Shown piece after piece: positions 11,630 through 22,591 of a DNA stretch of 64,000 nucleotides (positions within the stretch are counted from its first letter, which is position 1; each line of letters begins with the position of its first letter). Below the pieces are notes generated by a model. The model was not told the DNA's origin. It saw only the letters and a list, made by a program, of their open reading frames with translations, and made no database searches. The DNA comes from Diabrotica undecimpunctata (taxonomy: Eukaryota > Arthropoda > Insecta > Coleoptera > Chrysomelidae): the NCBI RefSeq assembly GCF_040954645.1, contig NC_092810.1:6866185-6930184 (forward strand). Reading direction: 5' to 3'. The position numbers and the translations under genes are program-made.

Positions 11630-13135
11630 CTTGACAGTACCTACCTATAATGTTAGTTCGTTTTTCTCCTTTTTTTTGTTGAGCAAAATCTGCATCTTGT
11701 ATAATTTTTTTGAACATCTGGTAAATGTTGTCCTACATTTCTTAGCCGAATGTCGTTCCAGAACAACTAAGTTTCCTGTTTTTTTTTTCATTTTTAAATA
11801 TAACAGATCGAGATGCCGTTACTGTAAAGTCACCTATGAGAGCTCTTCCAAGGCGTAGCCTAAAATCCTTGTGGAAAGAATGTTTTTGATCATGAATTCT
11901 TGTGTACATAATATATGCATTAATCACACTTGCATCTAAAAGAAAGAAGAACAATCCCATTCACGTTTTTCTAAACTTTCTACTTATGGGATTTGATACT
12001 CTGATCTGATGAAGTGCAACACCTCCTATATTTAGTGTATAATCTGCAATAACTTTTGGGTGCAATATATCTTTCTTTGTACCATCTCTTTGTGTACGTT
12101 TTATCATGATTACTTTATGTGGTTGATTGGCAGTTGTAATAACAGTGACTTCTTTGGTATCCAACCACTTTATTTCTGTTAAAGAGCCACTGCTTAAACA
12201 ATAGAATTTATTCTTGCGGAGTTTTTTCCTTATGAAATTGGTAAAACCTTTGTGATTAGGTCTGACTGTACTTATAGCATACAGCTGTTTAGGATATAAA
12301 TCTTCCAAAAGTTTTCAACTTATAAAAAGTTATCAAAAACAACCAAAGATTTATGTGGTATATCTTGGCATAATTCAGTTACAACCTTGCATCCCAAGCC
12401 ATCATTTTCAATGCATTCAGCTTTTCCAGTGTAGATAATAAACAAACTGGAACCTTTCTCTGTAGCTGCTGAATTGTTATTTAGGTGGCTATTTTCTATT
12501 TATATTTGGAGATAACAGGATTATTATAAAAAGGATCACTTGAACAATATAAATCTTTGTCTGGTAAAGGGTGCAGTCCTATTAAAATAAAAACCCCTAG
12601 CAATGCCCTTATTTCTTCTTGGCTATTGTTTTTGTAATTTTTGCTGTCATTTTGTACAGCATATAAATTCGTTTGAGCAAGAATTTGTTCTATTAGATCA
12701 CAAGGGAAGAAATTCTCAAAATAAAACATTGGTTAGCTTTTATCGGTGAATTGAAGATTTGACTATAACACAGACTCAAATTTTGATATTTCTGGAACAT
12801 CAATTTTAGAGGTCAATTGTCCAGTAAGTAGTTAGCCTAACCACTTAACTCTGTTCTACTAAGTCACTTTGATTTTTTTATGGGTCATTCTCTGATGTTC
12901 TTTTAGTTGTGGAATTTACATCAGCGGATGTAGAAGGAACAGTTTTATCAGCTTCACCAAGCAAGTGCCTAATTCTGCTATCAATAACATCTTCATCGGA
13001 CTCACCGCCAACAAAAGTGGATGGGGATGGTTTAAAAATGTCATCATCATCATCAGAGTCGAGATCAATATCAGCCCAATCTTCTTCTAAGGCAGCAAGG
13101 AGTTCACGTTCTGATAATCCCCTTTTTAAATTCAT
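11630..13135 (-). pseudogene. piggyBac transposase remnant (second family)
   Basis: The N-terminal acidic segment is at 12878-13135 (MNLKRGLSERELLAALEEDW, then a run of Asp). The core continues at 12496-12729 (EEIRALLGVFILIGLHPLP). At 12310-12496 one reads GSSLFIIYTGKAECIENDGLG and SLVVFDNFL, the second catalytic Asp region. At 11961-12308 comes the box LTEIKWLDTKEVTVITTANQ. The third Asp box reads IGGVALHQ instead of GGVD, so that residue is lost. At 11742-11960 the frame reads FFLLDASVINAYIMY, and a Cys-bearing tail follows in shifted frames to about 11640. No clear TTAA ends were found; TTAATTACCC near 11493 is a weak candidate for the left end. The element lies in the host intron and its protein is unlike that at 5682-7292. 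Confidence 0.85.
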
Positions 13136-13159
13136 AATGCTAAAATATTTTTAAACAAA

Positions 13160-13827
13160 TTTTAAATAAATAACAGAAATTTTAATGTTGCTGACGCATG
13201 ACTTTTGCGTTTTTTTTATGGAATTGGACAAGGGAAATAATTTTCCCACCAACTTCAAAGACAAAAATCACTATCTTTTCATAAATTTGTATAACAAGTT
13301 ACAATGTATTTAGCTTACCTAAACAATATTTATATCAAAAATATAATTACTTTGTACTTATCAGAATTGTTGGCCGATTCACCAAATAATTTTCGAAATT
13401 GTAATAAAAATCAATTTTAGCGGTAAGAAAATCATAACCTATCAACATCTAATTGTCGATTGTCAACTGAAAATCAGATCTGTTGAATAACTGTCAGAAT
13501 AGTTGGTGTATTTATCCATGAAACGAATACTTAATTGTACAAAATTCAACATTCTCTGTATTGACAGCGACAATTGAAATTTGTATGTTCCCGTTGTCTT
13601 ATTAGGGGTTAAGATCTTTTTCGTGCAATGAGACTTTTCTGTGTCTTCTCGATGAGCCACATTGCATAACAAACATGTTGTTCCGACTTAATCCAAACTG
13701 GCAACAGCGCTCCAACGTCTTAAGCTCCAACGCTCTCTCTTAAGTTTTGACTACCACACGAAGCAGCCGCCACACAGGTGAATCATCCGATCACGGATTA
13801 ACTATTGTAAGTTATAATATTTCTTAT
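13160..13827. other. Intronic sequence, no gene
   Basis: AT-rich except for a slightly GC-richer 13680-13800. No domain found. Confidence 0.5.
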
Positions 13828-14741
13828 ACAAAAACAGAGGGTTTCTTATTGCAGGGATGCTCTACATCTCCGACACTGTTCAAGATATTCCTCGAACAAA
13901 TATTTAAACCATGGAAAAGAAAATGTGAAGGGATGGGAATACCAATCAGGGACAACTTCTTGTACACATTAAGCTTTGCAGATGACCAAATGGTAACGGC
14001 TCAAGATGAAGAAGATCTGTGTTATATGCTCCGAAAATTAGAAAAGGAATACACAAAAAATGGACTGGAAATAAATCTAGAAAAGACCGAATATTTAACA
14101 ACAGAGCAAGAACCAGTGAGAAACTTGGAAATGGACTATAATAGGGAAATTAACGGCACTGACAAATTCATATATTTAGGATTCATACTCTCAAAAAATG
14201 GAACCACCGAGCAAGAGATAACCAGCAGATTAGCACAGACAAGAACATGTGGGATAGACAGATTACCAGAAATACAAAGAAGAGAATTTATAACACCTTG
14301 GTACGCAGTATAATGACCTATGGAGCAGAGAATTGGGTAATAAATAAACGAAACAGGTCCAAAATCACAGCAACTGAAATAGAGTTCATGAGAAGAAGCT
14401 GCAGAGTGACAAAAATAGATCGCATCAGAAATGAGGAGATGAAACGAAGAATGGCAGTAGAACAAGACATACTCAGCTACATTGAAGAAAACCGTTTAAT
14501 TTGGTATGGACATGTGAGAAGAATAGATTATACAAGGTGGATAGCAAGGATTTCGGATTGGAGCCCAATAGGAAGGAGGAAAAGAGGTAGACCCTGAAGA
14601 TCATGGAGGTATGAAGTGGACGAGCCATGGAAAGACGAGACCTTAGAGATGGAGAATAGCAGAACAGAAAGGACGGGAAACGTTGGCTTAAAGAAGGAAG
14701 TAAAAATCCTTGTATAGATAGATAGATAGACAAAAACAGAG
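13828..14741 (+). mobile_element. 5'-truncated LINE with 12-bp duplication, GATA tail
   Basis: ACAAAAACAGAG at 13828-13839 and 14730-14741 is an exact 12-bp target-site duplication enclosing 890 bp. The insert ends in four GATA repeats, the microsatellite tail of this LINE family. Copies of the same family are at 28313-30120 and 37097-37484. It inserted in the sense orientation in the host intron. Confidence 0.88.
13855..14720 (+). pseudogene. LINE reverse transcriptase C-terminal half
   Basis: The coding part starts inside the palm at QGCSTSPTLFKIFLEQIF. It has an intact FADDQ box near 13977-13991, then GLEINLEKTEYLT and FIYLGFILSKNG. A frameshift near 14250 leads to the second frame with YNTLVRSIMTYGAENW, MRRSCRVTKIDRIRNEEM and the C-terminus IWYGHVRR ... 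SPIGRRKRGRP, which ends at a TGA near 14596. Beyond the stop the family C-terminus continues in a shifted frame to about 14720. The first 15 bp of the insert (TTTCTTATTGCAG) look like a splice acceptor. Confidence 0.85.
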
Positions 14742-15319
14742 AGCAGATAAATGGTAATTGTATTACATATCAAACAATTTAAAAGTATACTGTTTATAAT
14801 TGCAAGATATTTCTACTGAATAAGAAGTAGTTTATGTAAATCGTTACAACAAAAAGAACCACCGCTTAATGGAAATACACCAAAAGTCGAAGGAATAATC
14901 TAAAGTAATAATTATACCTAATTACCTGTAACCAGCCGAAATATTCATTCAGGTACACTTTGACGGTGTTAGAGAAACCCTTCCCGTTTCCACATGTAGA
15001 ATGTAAACTTCTTAACAAGTATAGTGTCTTTTGTTACAAGTACCTCTGAATAACACAAAAGTAATTTTTAATTTATCTATTTTTTAAGCATATAACCACA
15101 AGTCAGTAAAAAACCAATTTGTGTTTCTTTTTAAACAGTTTTTGATATATGTAACCACGAATAATTTAAAATGCATTTTAATAAAATTTCAAAACTAAGA
15201 CAAATTTAAGCCCATACTGCCCGCCTTGAATTTCCGACAAGCTTTATAAGTGTCACACCTCGCTAAATTATTGCCGCACAGCGTTACTGATAGATTTTTC
15301 TTTTCACTTTATTTTGCAG
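14742..15319. other. End of host intron
   Basis: AT-rich intron sequence ending in TTTTCACTTTATTTTGCAG, a good acceptor for the exon at 15320. Confidence 0.6.
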
Positions 15320-15466
15320 GAAGAGGCTGAACTAAGGAAATGCGAGTTTAGAAAACTGCTAGACGAGCACGACGCTCTAGTGGAAAACCTCAAGAAAATG
15401 GAAAAGGAGAATTCCCCTGCTCCCACTTTTATGTGTAATGTGGCACATTCACCCATCATGACGTAA
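15320..15466 (+). CDS. Host gene, terminal coding exon
   Basis: The exon follows a strong acceptor and continues the phase of the exon at 9895-10072 exactly. It encodes EEAELRKCEFRKLLDEHDAL, VENLKKMEKE and a short Pro/His-containing tail ending PIMT, then TAA at 15464-15466. Joined to the last residues of the previous exon, it forms a charged helix with coiled-coil-like heptads (L, C/F, L, L, A/L, V, L, M). The combined 107 residues give no secure family. The intron between the two exons is 5247 bp and full of transposons. Confidence is high that this is a real exon and low on any function. Confidence 0.82.
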   Translation, partial: EEAELRKCEFRKLLDEHDALVENLKKMEKENSPAPTFMCNVAHSPIMT

Positions 15467-15798
15467 TGTTAAAACAACATTTTTAGTTACTATGTTTTTT
15501 ATGTTTAGTTTTATTTTATGTGACGCAACGACAGTGAATGTTATATTTTACGTGAACAATTGTTTGTAAATATATAAAGTGAGTATAAAAAATATTTTCA
15601 CGTTTTTAACAAATTATGAGCAGTATTGGTAATTTTAATAACCACTCTAGTAAATTCATAGTTTATTTAATTGATTTTTTCGCCATTTCAATTATTTTCT
15701 TTATGGTATGTTAAATCTTGGTTTACGTTTAAAAAATTAATCGTTTAATTTAATTCTTTCCCTTAATTTGTTTAATATAGCTCTCTATTTTTATTTTT
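15467..15798 (+). other. Probable 3' UTR of host gene
   Basis: AT-rich sequence after the stop. No canonical AATAAA occurs in the first 300 bp; TATAAA near 15576 is a weak alternative. The end of the transcript is not fixed. Confidence 0.4.
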
Positions 15799-16388
15799 GG
15801 ACGATTTTCACATTTGGTCCCATTGAAGATAGCTACAAAGGAGCTGTCAATTAAATTCACAGAACAAATTTTTGACGTTTGACTGTGTTGTCATGTCTTT
15901 ATAATGTATATGTTGTAGGCTTCAATTACAAATAGAGAAGCTTTCAAAAATACATTTTTATTATATTATTATATGAATTATGCAATTTTTTTATTTGTTG
16001 ATATACAACACGAACGAATAAATACTCGTTTATTCTCATATTAATTGCAGTTAATTATTACAACATTTTTTTGGCATTTACCTTTGATAATAAGCTGATG
16101 GATTTAGATCATTCCTCAAACCACCAGTTGCCAGATTGTTACAGATGGTCACCAGATGTCTGTGGAAAGTACCTGAATACTATTCTTAATATTTTTTGAA
16201 AGAATTTCTTTTTTACTGTTAGTTTGTTAACGTTCTATTGGATTTTTATTAATTATAAATCACATGCTCTTTCCCGATTTATTAAAAAAACGTGGCAACA
16301 CAGTCAAACGACAACATTTCGTTTTATGAACTTTAATTGACAGCTCAATTATAGCTATCTTCAATGGGACCAAATGTGAAAATCGTCC
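15799..16388. mobile_element. MITE, 590 bp, with about 100-bp inverted repeats
   Basis: GGACGATTTTCACATTTGGT starts at 15799 and the same sequence inverted ends at 16388. The match extends for about 100 bp on each side with scattered differences (left arm to about 15904, right arm from about 16287). The interior has no reading frame. Flanks are T-rich so a duplication cannot be defined. This is a non-autonomous DNA transposon whose autonomous partner is not in the window. Confidence 0.85.
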
Positions 16389-16496
16389 TTATTTTTTTAT
16401 TGTAATATATTCGACTTAATTTCAAGGGCACTGTAATTTGGCACTTTGTTTCGGATTTTTTCTAACGCCTTCTCTACGCATCTCTGCATAGTTATA

Positions 16497-17474
16497 TTAA
16501 CAGGTTAAGTGCCATGAGAGACCAACACGGACTCACACATAAAACGTTATACACGGACCGCGTGATGCTGACTTGGACTCATACGCTAGGTCGTCAGAAA
16601 ATGCAGTGTACTTCAACAGCGGCTTCCCCAACTCATTTAAAATACACAGGGACATTTAAAACTCGGCCAGATGGTCTATAAAGCATACTTGGCCTGTGCT
16701 TCTGAGGTGTTAACGAGGAATCACATGGCCCATAATATTTATAAGTAACAATTGCATAATTACATACTTTTTTGGTTTAATAATTAATTATTTTAGACAA
16801 AATAAGCTTTATTTTCACAAAACAAAACGTAATAACCTATCAAAATTGTATCTAAAGTACTAATTAAATTTTTTTTCACGGAATGTATGACAAAAAACAG
16901 CCAAGGCAATAGAATTTTTACAGCCATCACATGTCAGTTACGTGTTGGTTGCTTTCCTCTCTGCTACTTGTCTTCCTTCCCCTTCTACCATTTTTGCGTA
17001 ACACTTGTACATGGTCTTCTGCCTGCACGACCAACATAGCTCGAGTTTATGACTATTTTCCATAATGACTTGTATGACAATAAAATCTACTAATAGGCCC
17101 CGAATTATCTTTTCCTTGAATTTGGTAATCGTCATGATTTGATTGGCAATGCTTTGATGCGGGACATGCGTTTATAAGTGTTGTGTCAATCAAAAGCTTC
17201 ATCGATTATTTTCTGAACCATTTTTTATTCCTATATATAATGGCGAATTATAGCTTTTCATTTGATCTGATATATCAATGAAGCTGTTATATTTATTATA
17301 TTCGATGACATTCTTTGGCGGCTTTACAACATCACCGCGTGCCTTTTGCATTGTCACCATATCGTCAGCGAATTTGGTACTAATCATCAGCACATCTCGC
17401 TTGTCTCCCCATTTGTGAACAACGATGCCCGAATTACTTTGTTCAGCTACATGTTCTCCTATTTTTAATTTTTT
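16497..17474 (-). pseudogene. piggyBac transposase 3' part (third family)
   Basis: TTAA at 16497-16500 is followed by CAGGTTAAGTGCCATG, a degenerate piggyBac terminus. On the minus strand the protein reads LKIGEHVAEQSNSGIVVHKW, GDKRDVLMISTKFADDMVTM, VIEYNKYNSFIDISDQMKSY (third-Asp box as F-I-D-I-S-D-Q) at 17199-17470, then TKFKEKIIRGLL and a C-terminal ELCWSCRQKTMYKCYAKM zinc-binding tail at 16938-17135. This is the PGBD4-like branch. The N-terminal half and 5' terminus are missing; the break is at about 17475 where a jockey fragment begins. Confidence 0.82.
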
Positions 17475-18480
17475 CAGTTTTTGATGCATCTGTGTATATT
17501 ATGTGGTGATTTGGATACTTCTCCATAATTTCTTTGAACGCATTAATGATAAGGTTAGGATTTGTGGTATTTTTTGGGTACTGTGTTAAAGTTAAATCGG
17601 TAATAGGTAAGGGGGTAAGCCATGGAGGAAAGTCTAATTTTGTGGTTATGGATTATTTGAATTCATTGCAATTGAATCATTTTTGATTGATTCTTTCCCT
17701 AAAGGGTTTGTCTTTATATTGTCTTTTTCTATACAAATTGGATGTAGGTGCGTTATTAATCTCAGAATATAATGGGTGCTATTTATTGGAAGATATTGTT
17801 GCTGCATAATCCAAACTAAGTAGATGTCGTCTTAGATGTAGAGGGGGTTCTCTTGATATTACTTGTAAGCTGCTTACAGGACTGGTTCTGAAAGCACCGA
17901 CGGCTAATCTTAGAGCTGTTGTTTGAATTATGTTAAGGTTTTTTAGGAACGTTTTATTTTCTGTATCGTATCATATTGCACCGTAGTCCAGTTTAATGCA
18001 AATAATTGATTTGTAGAGGTTAAGCAGAATACTAGAATCAGCTCCCCATATATTACTGGATAGAATTTTCAGCAAGTTTATTCTATTTTGACAAGTTAGT
18101 TGTAAATTCGTAATGTGGGTTTTCCAGTTAATTTGTAATCAAACGTTAGGCCAAAAAAATTCGATTCCTCTGAATGAGATATGTTTTCGCCGTTAAATAT
18201 TAACGAAACAGGAATGGTATTCTTACGTGTGCTGAATACTGTGTAATGTGTCTTATTAATTGAAAAGAGGAAGCCTGTTTTGGAAGACCATTCTTCCATT
18301 TTGTATAGAAGGTTCTGTAGTATTTTAGCCCCAGATGTAATATTTTTTCATTTAATATAGACAAATAAATCATCAGCGTACAAGTTTGCTTTTATAGGAG
18401 GCTTAATTGTATTTATTACGTCATTAAATGCAATTAAAAATAAAGTTGGGCTTAAAATAGAACCTTGTGGAACACCGTTG
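17475..18480 (-). pseudogene. Jockey-type LINE fragment (RT to start of RNase H)
   Basis: From 18480 downward the minus strand reads NGVPQGSILSPTLFLIAFND, ANLYADDLFVYIK with an intact YADD near 18375-18395, then MEEWSSKTGFLFSINKTHY and FFGLTFDYKLTGKPT, SSILLNLYKSIICIKLDYGA, TALRLAVGAFRTSPV and REPPLHLRRHLLSLDYA. It ends at HHIIYTDASKTE, the first motif of the RNase H domain. The N-terminal side and the rest of RNase H are missing. A few stops occur. The RNase H motif ends exactly where the piggyBac remnant starts, so one deletion or insertion joined them. Confidence 0.85.
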
Positions 18481-19991
18481 TCGAACCATATTTTTTATTT
18501 GTTCAATTTTCTACTATTGCATTTTTTCGAACATTCTATAACCGATATACGTATCTCTATTACTAACTTGTATTCCAGTGACCGCTGCAACTTTATTCTA
18601 ACGATACAAATGTTATTGACACAAAAGTACCAAATAATGAGAATCTATTTTGTTTTCTTCTCATTATATTTTCCATATTTGACCAGTTTTGTCAACTTCA
18701 TTTATTTGTTGTATAGTTCTAAACTTTCTTTTTCGATTCTCCAAATATTTTTCAGTGATACCAACCATTCTTGAGGCACAATTCAAATGATTCTGAATTT
18801 TTTGTCACAGGCCTCTATTTGCCTTGATATCTGTTTAACACACAGAACACACAACAATTAGAATGCATTACAGACTTTAAGAGAGGTCATACTGTATCGA
18901 ACAGGTGGAAATTGGGACACCGTATCGATTTTATGCACATAATAACAGTAATTATGTCAGGTAATGAATATTAAACAAATATTATCCACTATGTACGTTT
19001 AATTAGTTTAATAAAATAATTAGATTCTATGCAAATATTTTCCGAATTAATAATGGACGATAGAACAACAAGGGGGTAAAAATATGAACTAGTGGCAGCA
19101 AATCAAAAAAGAAATACTATAATGATAAGAACAAAGAGCTTTTGTGTTTACCCTTTAATGCTTTTATAACATTAATAAGATAATTTTGTAGAGTCAATAT
19201 TGGTAATATTATTTGTCCTGTAGTCAGAGATTTCACCTCTAAAAACATAACAATAAGCTGAATTTTAAACAAAAATGAATGAATGTCAATTAAAATTTGA
19301 TCTGATCTGGTTATCATTATCTAGCATTTATATATTTACAAACAATACTGAAGTCAAATAATAATGTAAACTGGTAGAGTACTTTTAATTATTTATTTTT
19401 TGTCCTATGTACAAATACAATAAATTCAAGTAGGTGTATCTGTAAGCAAAAATGACAAAGGTTTATTGTCACTATTTATATATTTATTTATAAAAAATTA
19501 CATGAACAATGTTTCAATTGCCCCATTTTGTCCTTCGCAAGGCAAGGGGTCGTGACTAGCCAAAAGCTTCAAAAGCTTTTAATGTATTTTTTTTGGCAAA
19601 CGTCAAACATAAGCATATATATTATTATTTTCTAGTCTATTTTAAAGCCTCAAGCACTGAGTCACTTTTCGCCAGAATCCAAGAAAGAATAATTTATATA
19701 AAAATAATTCATTTAGGCATACTAGGCAAATTTAAATTGCCCTTTTGTATAGAAGTTACTCTATTTAACTTGATCTGGACAATTATTGTTAGTTGTGTTT
19801 GCACAAATAGCACAGCTAAATAATAAACTGTAATGTGTGTACACCCAATTTAGACAAACTTCAACCTTTTTGTTAGTCTGTAAATGAATTACGCAGAATA
19901 ATAATTCAATCAAATGAAGTAATTTTATAGTTGAGCTAATATTTGTTGTAGAGATCGGTTCGTGTAAAAACATTTCTGATTTAATTCCGCT
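18481..19991. other. No gene seen
   Basis: AT-rich. A 98-codon hydrophobic plus-strand frame at 18478-18774 is AT-driven and lacks a start context or domain. Confidence 0.5.
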
Positions 19992-21594
19992 ATTATTAAT
20001 AATACCACTCACGTAGAACCTCCTTCAATATTTGAAGTGAAAGACGCAATCACACGACTCAAAAATAGCAAGTCCCCAGGAGTGGATTGTATCCCCGCAG
20101 AGCTCATCAAACATGGAGGTAACAGCATTATGCACCACATTCACAACATAATAGTGAAAGTCTGGGAAGAAGAACAAATGCCAAAGGAATGGTGCACTGG
20201 AATCATATGTCCACTGCACAAAAAGGGAGATTTGTTGGAATGTAAAAATTATAGGGGTATAACTCTTCTGAATACAATGTAAAAAATATTCTCCAACACC
20301 CTGTACAGCCGTTTAAGTACGTACGTGGAAAAAATCCTTGGTGACTATCAAAGCGGTTTTAGGCCAGGTAGGTCAACAATTGACCAGATTTTTGTGCTAC
20401 GTCAAATCTTAGAAAAAACCAATGAATTTAATATTGACACGTTCCATCTCTGTGTGGACTTTAAGTCAGCGTATGATAGCGTCCTAAGAGGTAAATTATA
20501 CGAAGCCATGAATGAACTTAACATTCCCCATAAATTAATAAGGCTCGTAAAAACAACCATGAGTAAAGTGATCTGCAGAGTGCAAATACAAGGCGATATG
20601 TCACAAGCGTTTGAAACATATGCAGGGTTAAGGCAGGGAGACGCGCTGGCGTGCCTTCTCTTTAATATAGCGTTAGAAAAGACTATAAGAGATGCCGAGT
20701 TACACAATAGGGGAACAATCTTTAATAAATCAACGCAGATTATGGCTTACGCTGACGATCTGGATTTGATCGCACGTACTACACGAGGACTTAAAGAGAT
20801 GACTTCCACCTTCTTGACAGCCGCACAAAATATGGGCCTTAAAATAAACGAGAAAAAAACCAAAATATTAGCATCTATTCCAAATAACAGAGATAGAGCT
20901 AGAAACGCCGAAGAAAACTTTAGTATAGACCAATATAATTTTGAGGTAGTAAATAAGTTTACATATTTGGGTTCTCTCATAACAAACGATAACGACACAT
21001 CTGAAGAAGTAAAACGTAGGGTACTGCTAGCAAACAAATGTTATTTTGGACTAAGCAAGCAGCTAAAAAACAGAAATTTAAGCCAGAAAACCAAACTAAT
21101 AATATATAGAACACTCATCCTACCAGTGCTGACATATGGGTCAGAAACATGGACCATCTCCAAAACAGACGCAAATCTTCTGCTCGTCTTCGAAAGGAAG
21201 ATACTAAGAAGAATAATGGGCGCATTCTGTGAGAATGGTATTTGGAGAAGGCGATATAATTTCGAATTGTACGAGAAGTATAAAAAAATAGTAAATGGTA
21301 GAGATGTAATATCCTTCATAAAAATAGGTAGGCTTAGATGGGCTGGACATGTGTCAAGAGCAAATGAAAATTACCCACCCAGACGAACTCTATTATCGGT
21401 CCCAGTGGGAAATAGGAGTAGAGGTAGACCACGACTGAGATGGAGGGACGGTGTGGACGAGGACGCAAGGAAAATCGGCGCGGCAAATTGGCAACGGTTG
21501 GCGATGAACAGAAACGACTGGCGAAATAGACTGGGGAAGGTCAAGGCTCAACTAGAGCTGTAGCACCACTGATGATGATGATTATTAATAATAC
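19992..21594 (+). mobile_element. 5'-truncated RTE-type LINE with 14-bp duplication
   Basis: ATTATTAATAATAC at 19992-20005 and 21581-21594 is a perfect 14-bp target-site duplication. The 1575-bp insert ends in GATGATGATG, the short repeat tail seen on the other RTE-type copies here (25495, 34165, 44165). Only the reverse transcriptase and C-terminus remain; the endonuclease was lost by 5' truncation at insertion. Confidence 0.93.
20014..21563 (+). pseudogene. RTE-type reverse transcriptase, one nonsense codon
   Basis: A single frame covers about 516 codons and is interrupted only by TAA at about 20280-20282. Motifs in order: AITRLKNSKSPGVDCIPAEL, PLHKKGDLLECKNYRGITLL, DYQSGFRPGRSTIDQIFVLR, DFKSAYDSVLRGKL, GLRQGDALACLLFNIALEK, MAYADDLDLIARTT with intact YADD near 20746-20757, GLKINEKKTKI, FTYLGSLITND, ILPVLTYGSETWTISK, LRWAGHVSRA and GRPRLRWRDGVDEDARKIG. 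The uninterrupted part is 20325-21563 (412 codons). One stop and no frameshift point to a recent insertion. It lacks the APE endonuclease, so it cannot mobilise itself. Confidence 0.92.
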
Positions 21595-22029
21595 AATTTT
21601 AAAATGGAATAAGTAACTGAGATTCGGCCTTGCTTTGATTTTTTACGGATTTTCAAGCCCATTTCTGGAACTTGGGTAGAAATGGTATTGTAACCAATTG
21701 TCATTAGGAGTACTAGGATGGTTTTGCATAAAGTTGATATGGAATGACTCAGCGTGTATATTTTTGTATAAGTTATGCAGGAGCTGTGAAAAAGGATAAA
21801 GAATATTTGTAATGGACATTGCTTATGTAAATGACCAAAAAGGATGAAAGATTTTTCAATAAAAAACTCGTGTAATGAATTGTTTACGTTTTTTATAATA
21901 AAGTTTGATCTTGCTTTTTTAATCCTGGACCATTCTCTGTATGAACAAACAGAAAAATGTTCGAAGAATATATTTATAAGAGTTTAATCAAGCAAGAAAA
22001 AAATAGAAAAATATAATACCGAAACGAAA
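21595..22029. other. No gene seen
   Basis: AT-rich flank between LINE and Tc1 fragment. Confidence 0.5.
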
Positions 22030-22591
22030 TATGATCCCGCAAAGCGTTGACTCGTATAAAACAATCATCTAAAGCGGTAGTTTTGCGCTTCCTGTCACTT
22101 CCTGCTTTACGCTTCTTTGTTCCAGTTCGTATAAAACATTCCACTACCCTTTGGATAGTAGAGCGATGAGTGTGTAGTACTCTAGCCACATATTCATAAT
22201 TTCGTCCATCTTCAACCAGAGCAGTGCTTTGGCACAATCTTCGACACTAAGAACCATGATCAATCATAGGTAAACAAAATGTAAGTGTCAATATGACATA
22301 ACAATAACATGCACCAAAGCCACTTCGTCGTATTACAAAATAACTCCAAAATAATCATAATTAAAAAAGTCCTAAATTGTGAGTGGTAAATTCATTTGGC
22401 GCTAAAAAATGAACCAAGGGATATTTTGACATGAAACAAACAACACAATACCAGGGAGACATGGTTGCAATCGAAAAATAAGGTTTTACGAACATTCGCA
22501 AACGAAATTATTCCACAGGATGTTTCAAACTTAAGATAATAAAACCACGTTTTAATTAACCCCGTTGCGTTTTTTTTTGCATCTGAGTGTA
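22030..22591 (-). pseudogene. Tc1-like element, N-terminal end
   Basis: The right end is CACTCAGATGCAAAAAAAAA (inverted) ending at 22589 beside a TA at 22590-22591, matching the terminus at 10150. The minus-strand gene begins at ATG 22257 (MVLSVEDCAKAL). It then shifts frame to read ALVEDGRNYEYVARVLHTHR, STIQRVVECFIRTGTKKRKA, GSDRKRKTTALDDCFIRVNA and LRDH: the paired helix-turn-helix DNA-binding region and GR/K-R-K linker of Tc1 transposases. The DDE catalytic half and the other terminus are missing beyond about 22030. Confidence 0.82.

Noticed and set aside
18478..18774. 98-codon hydrophobic plus-strand frame
   Set aside because: Phe/Tyr/Ile-rich as expected from AT-rich sequence; no start context or neighbour support.
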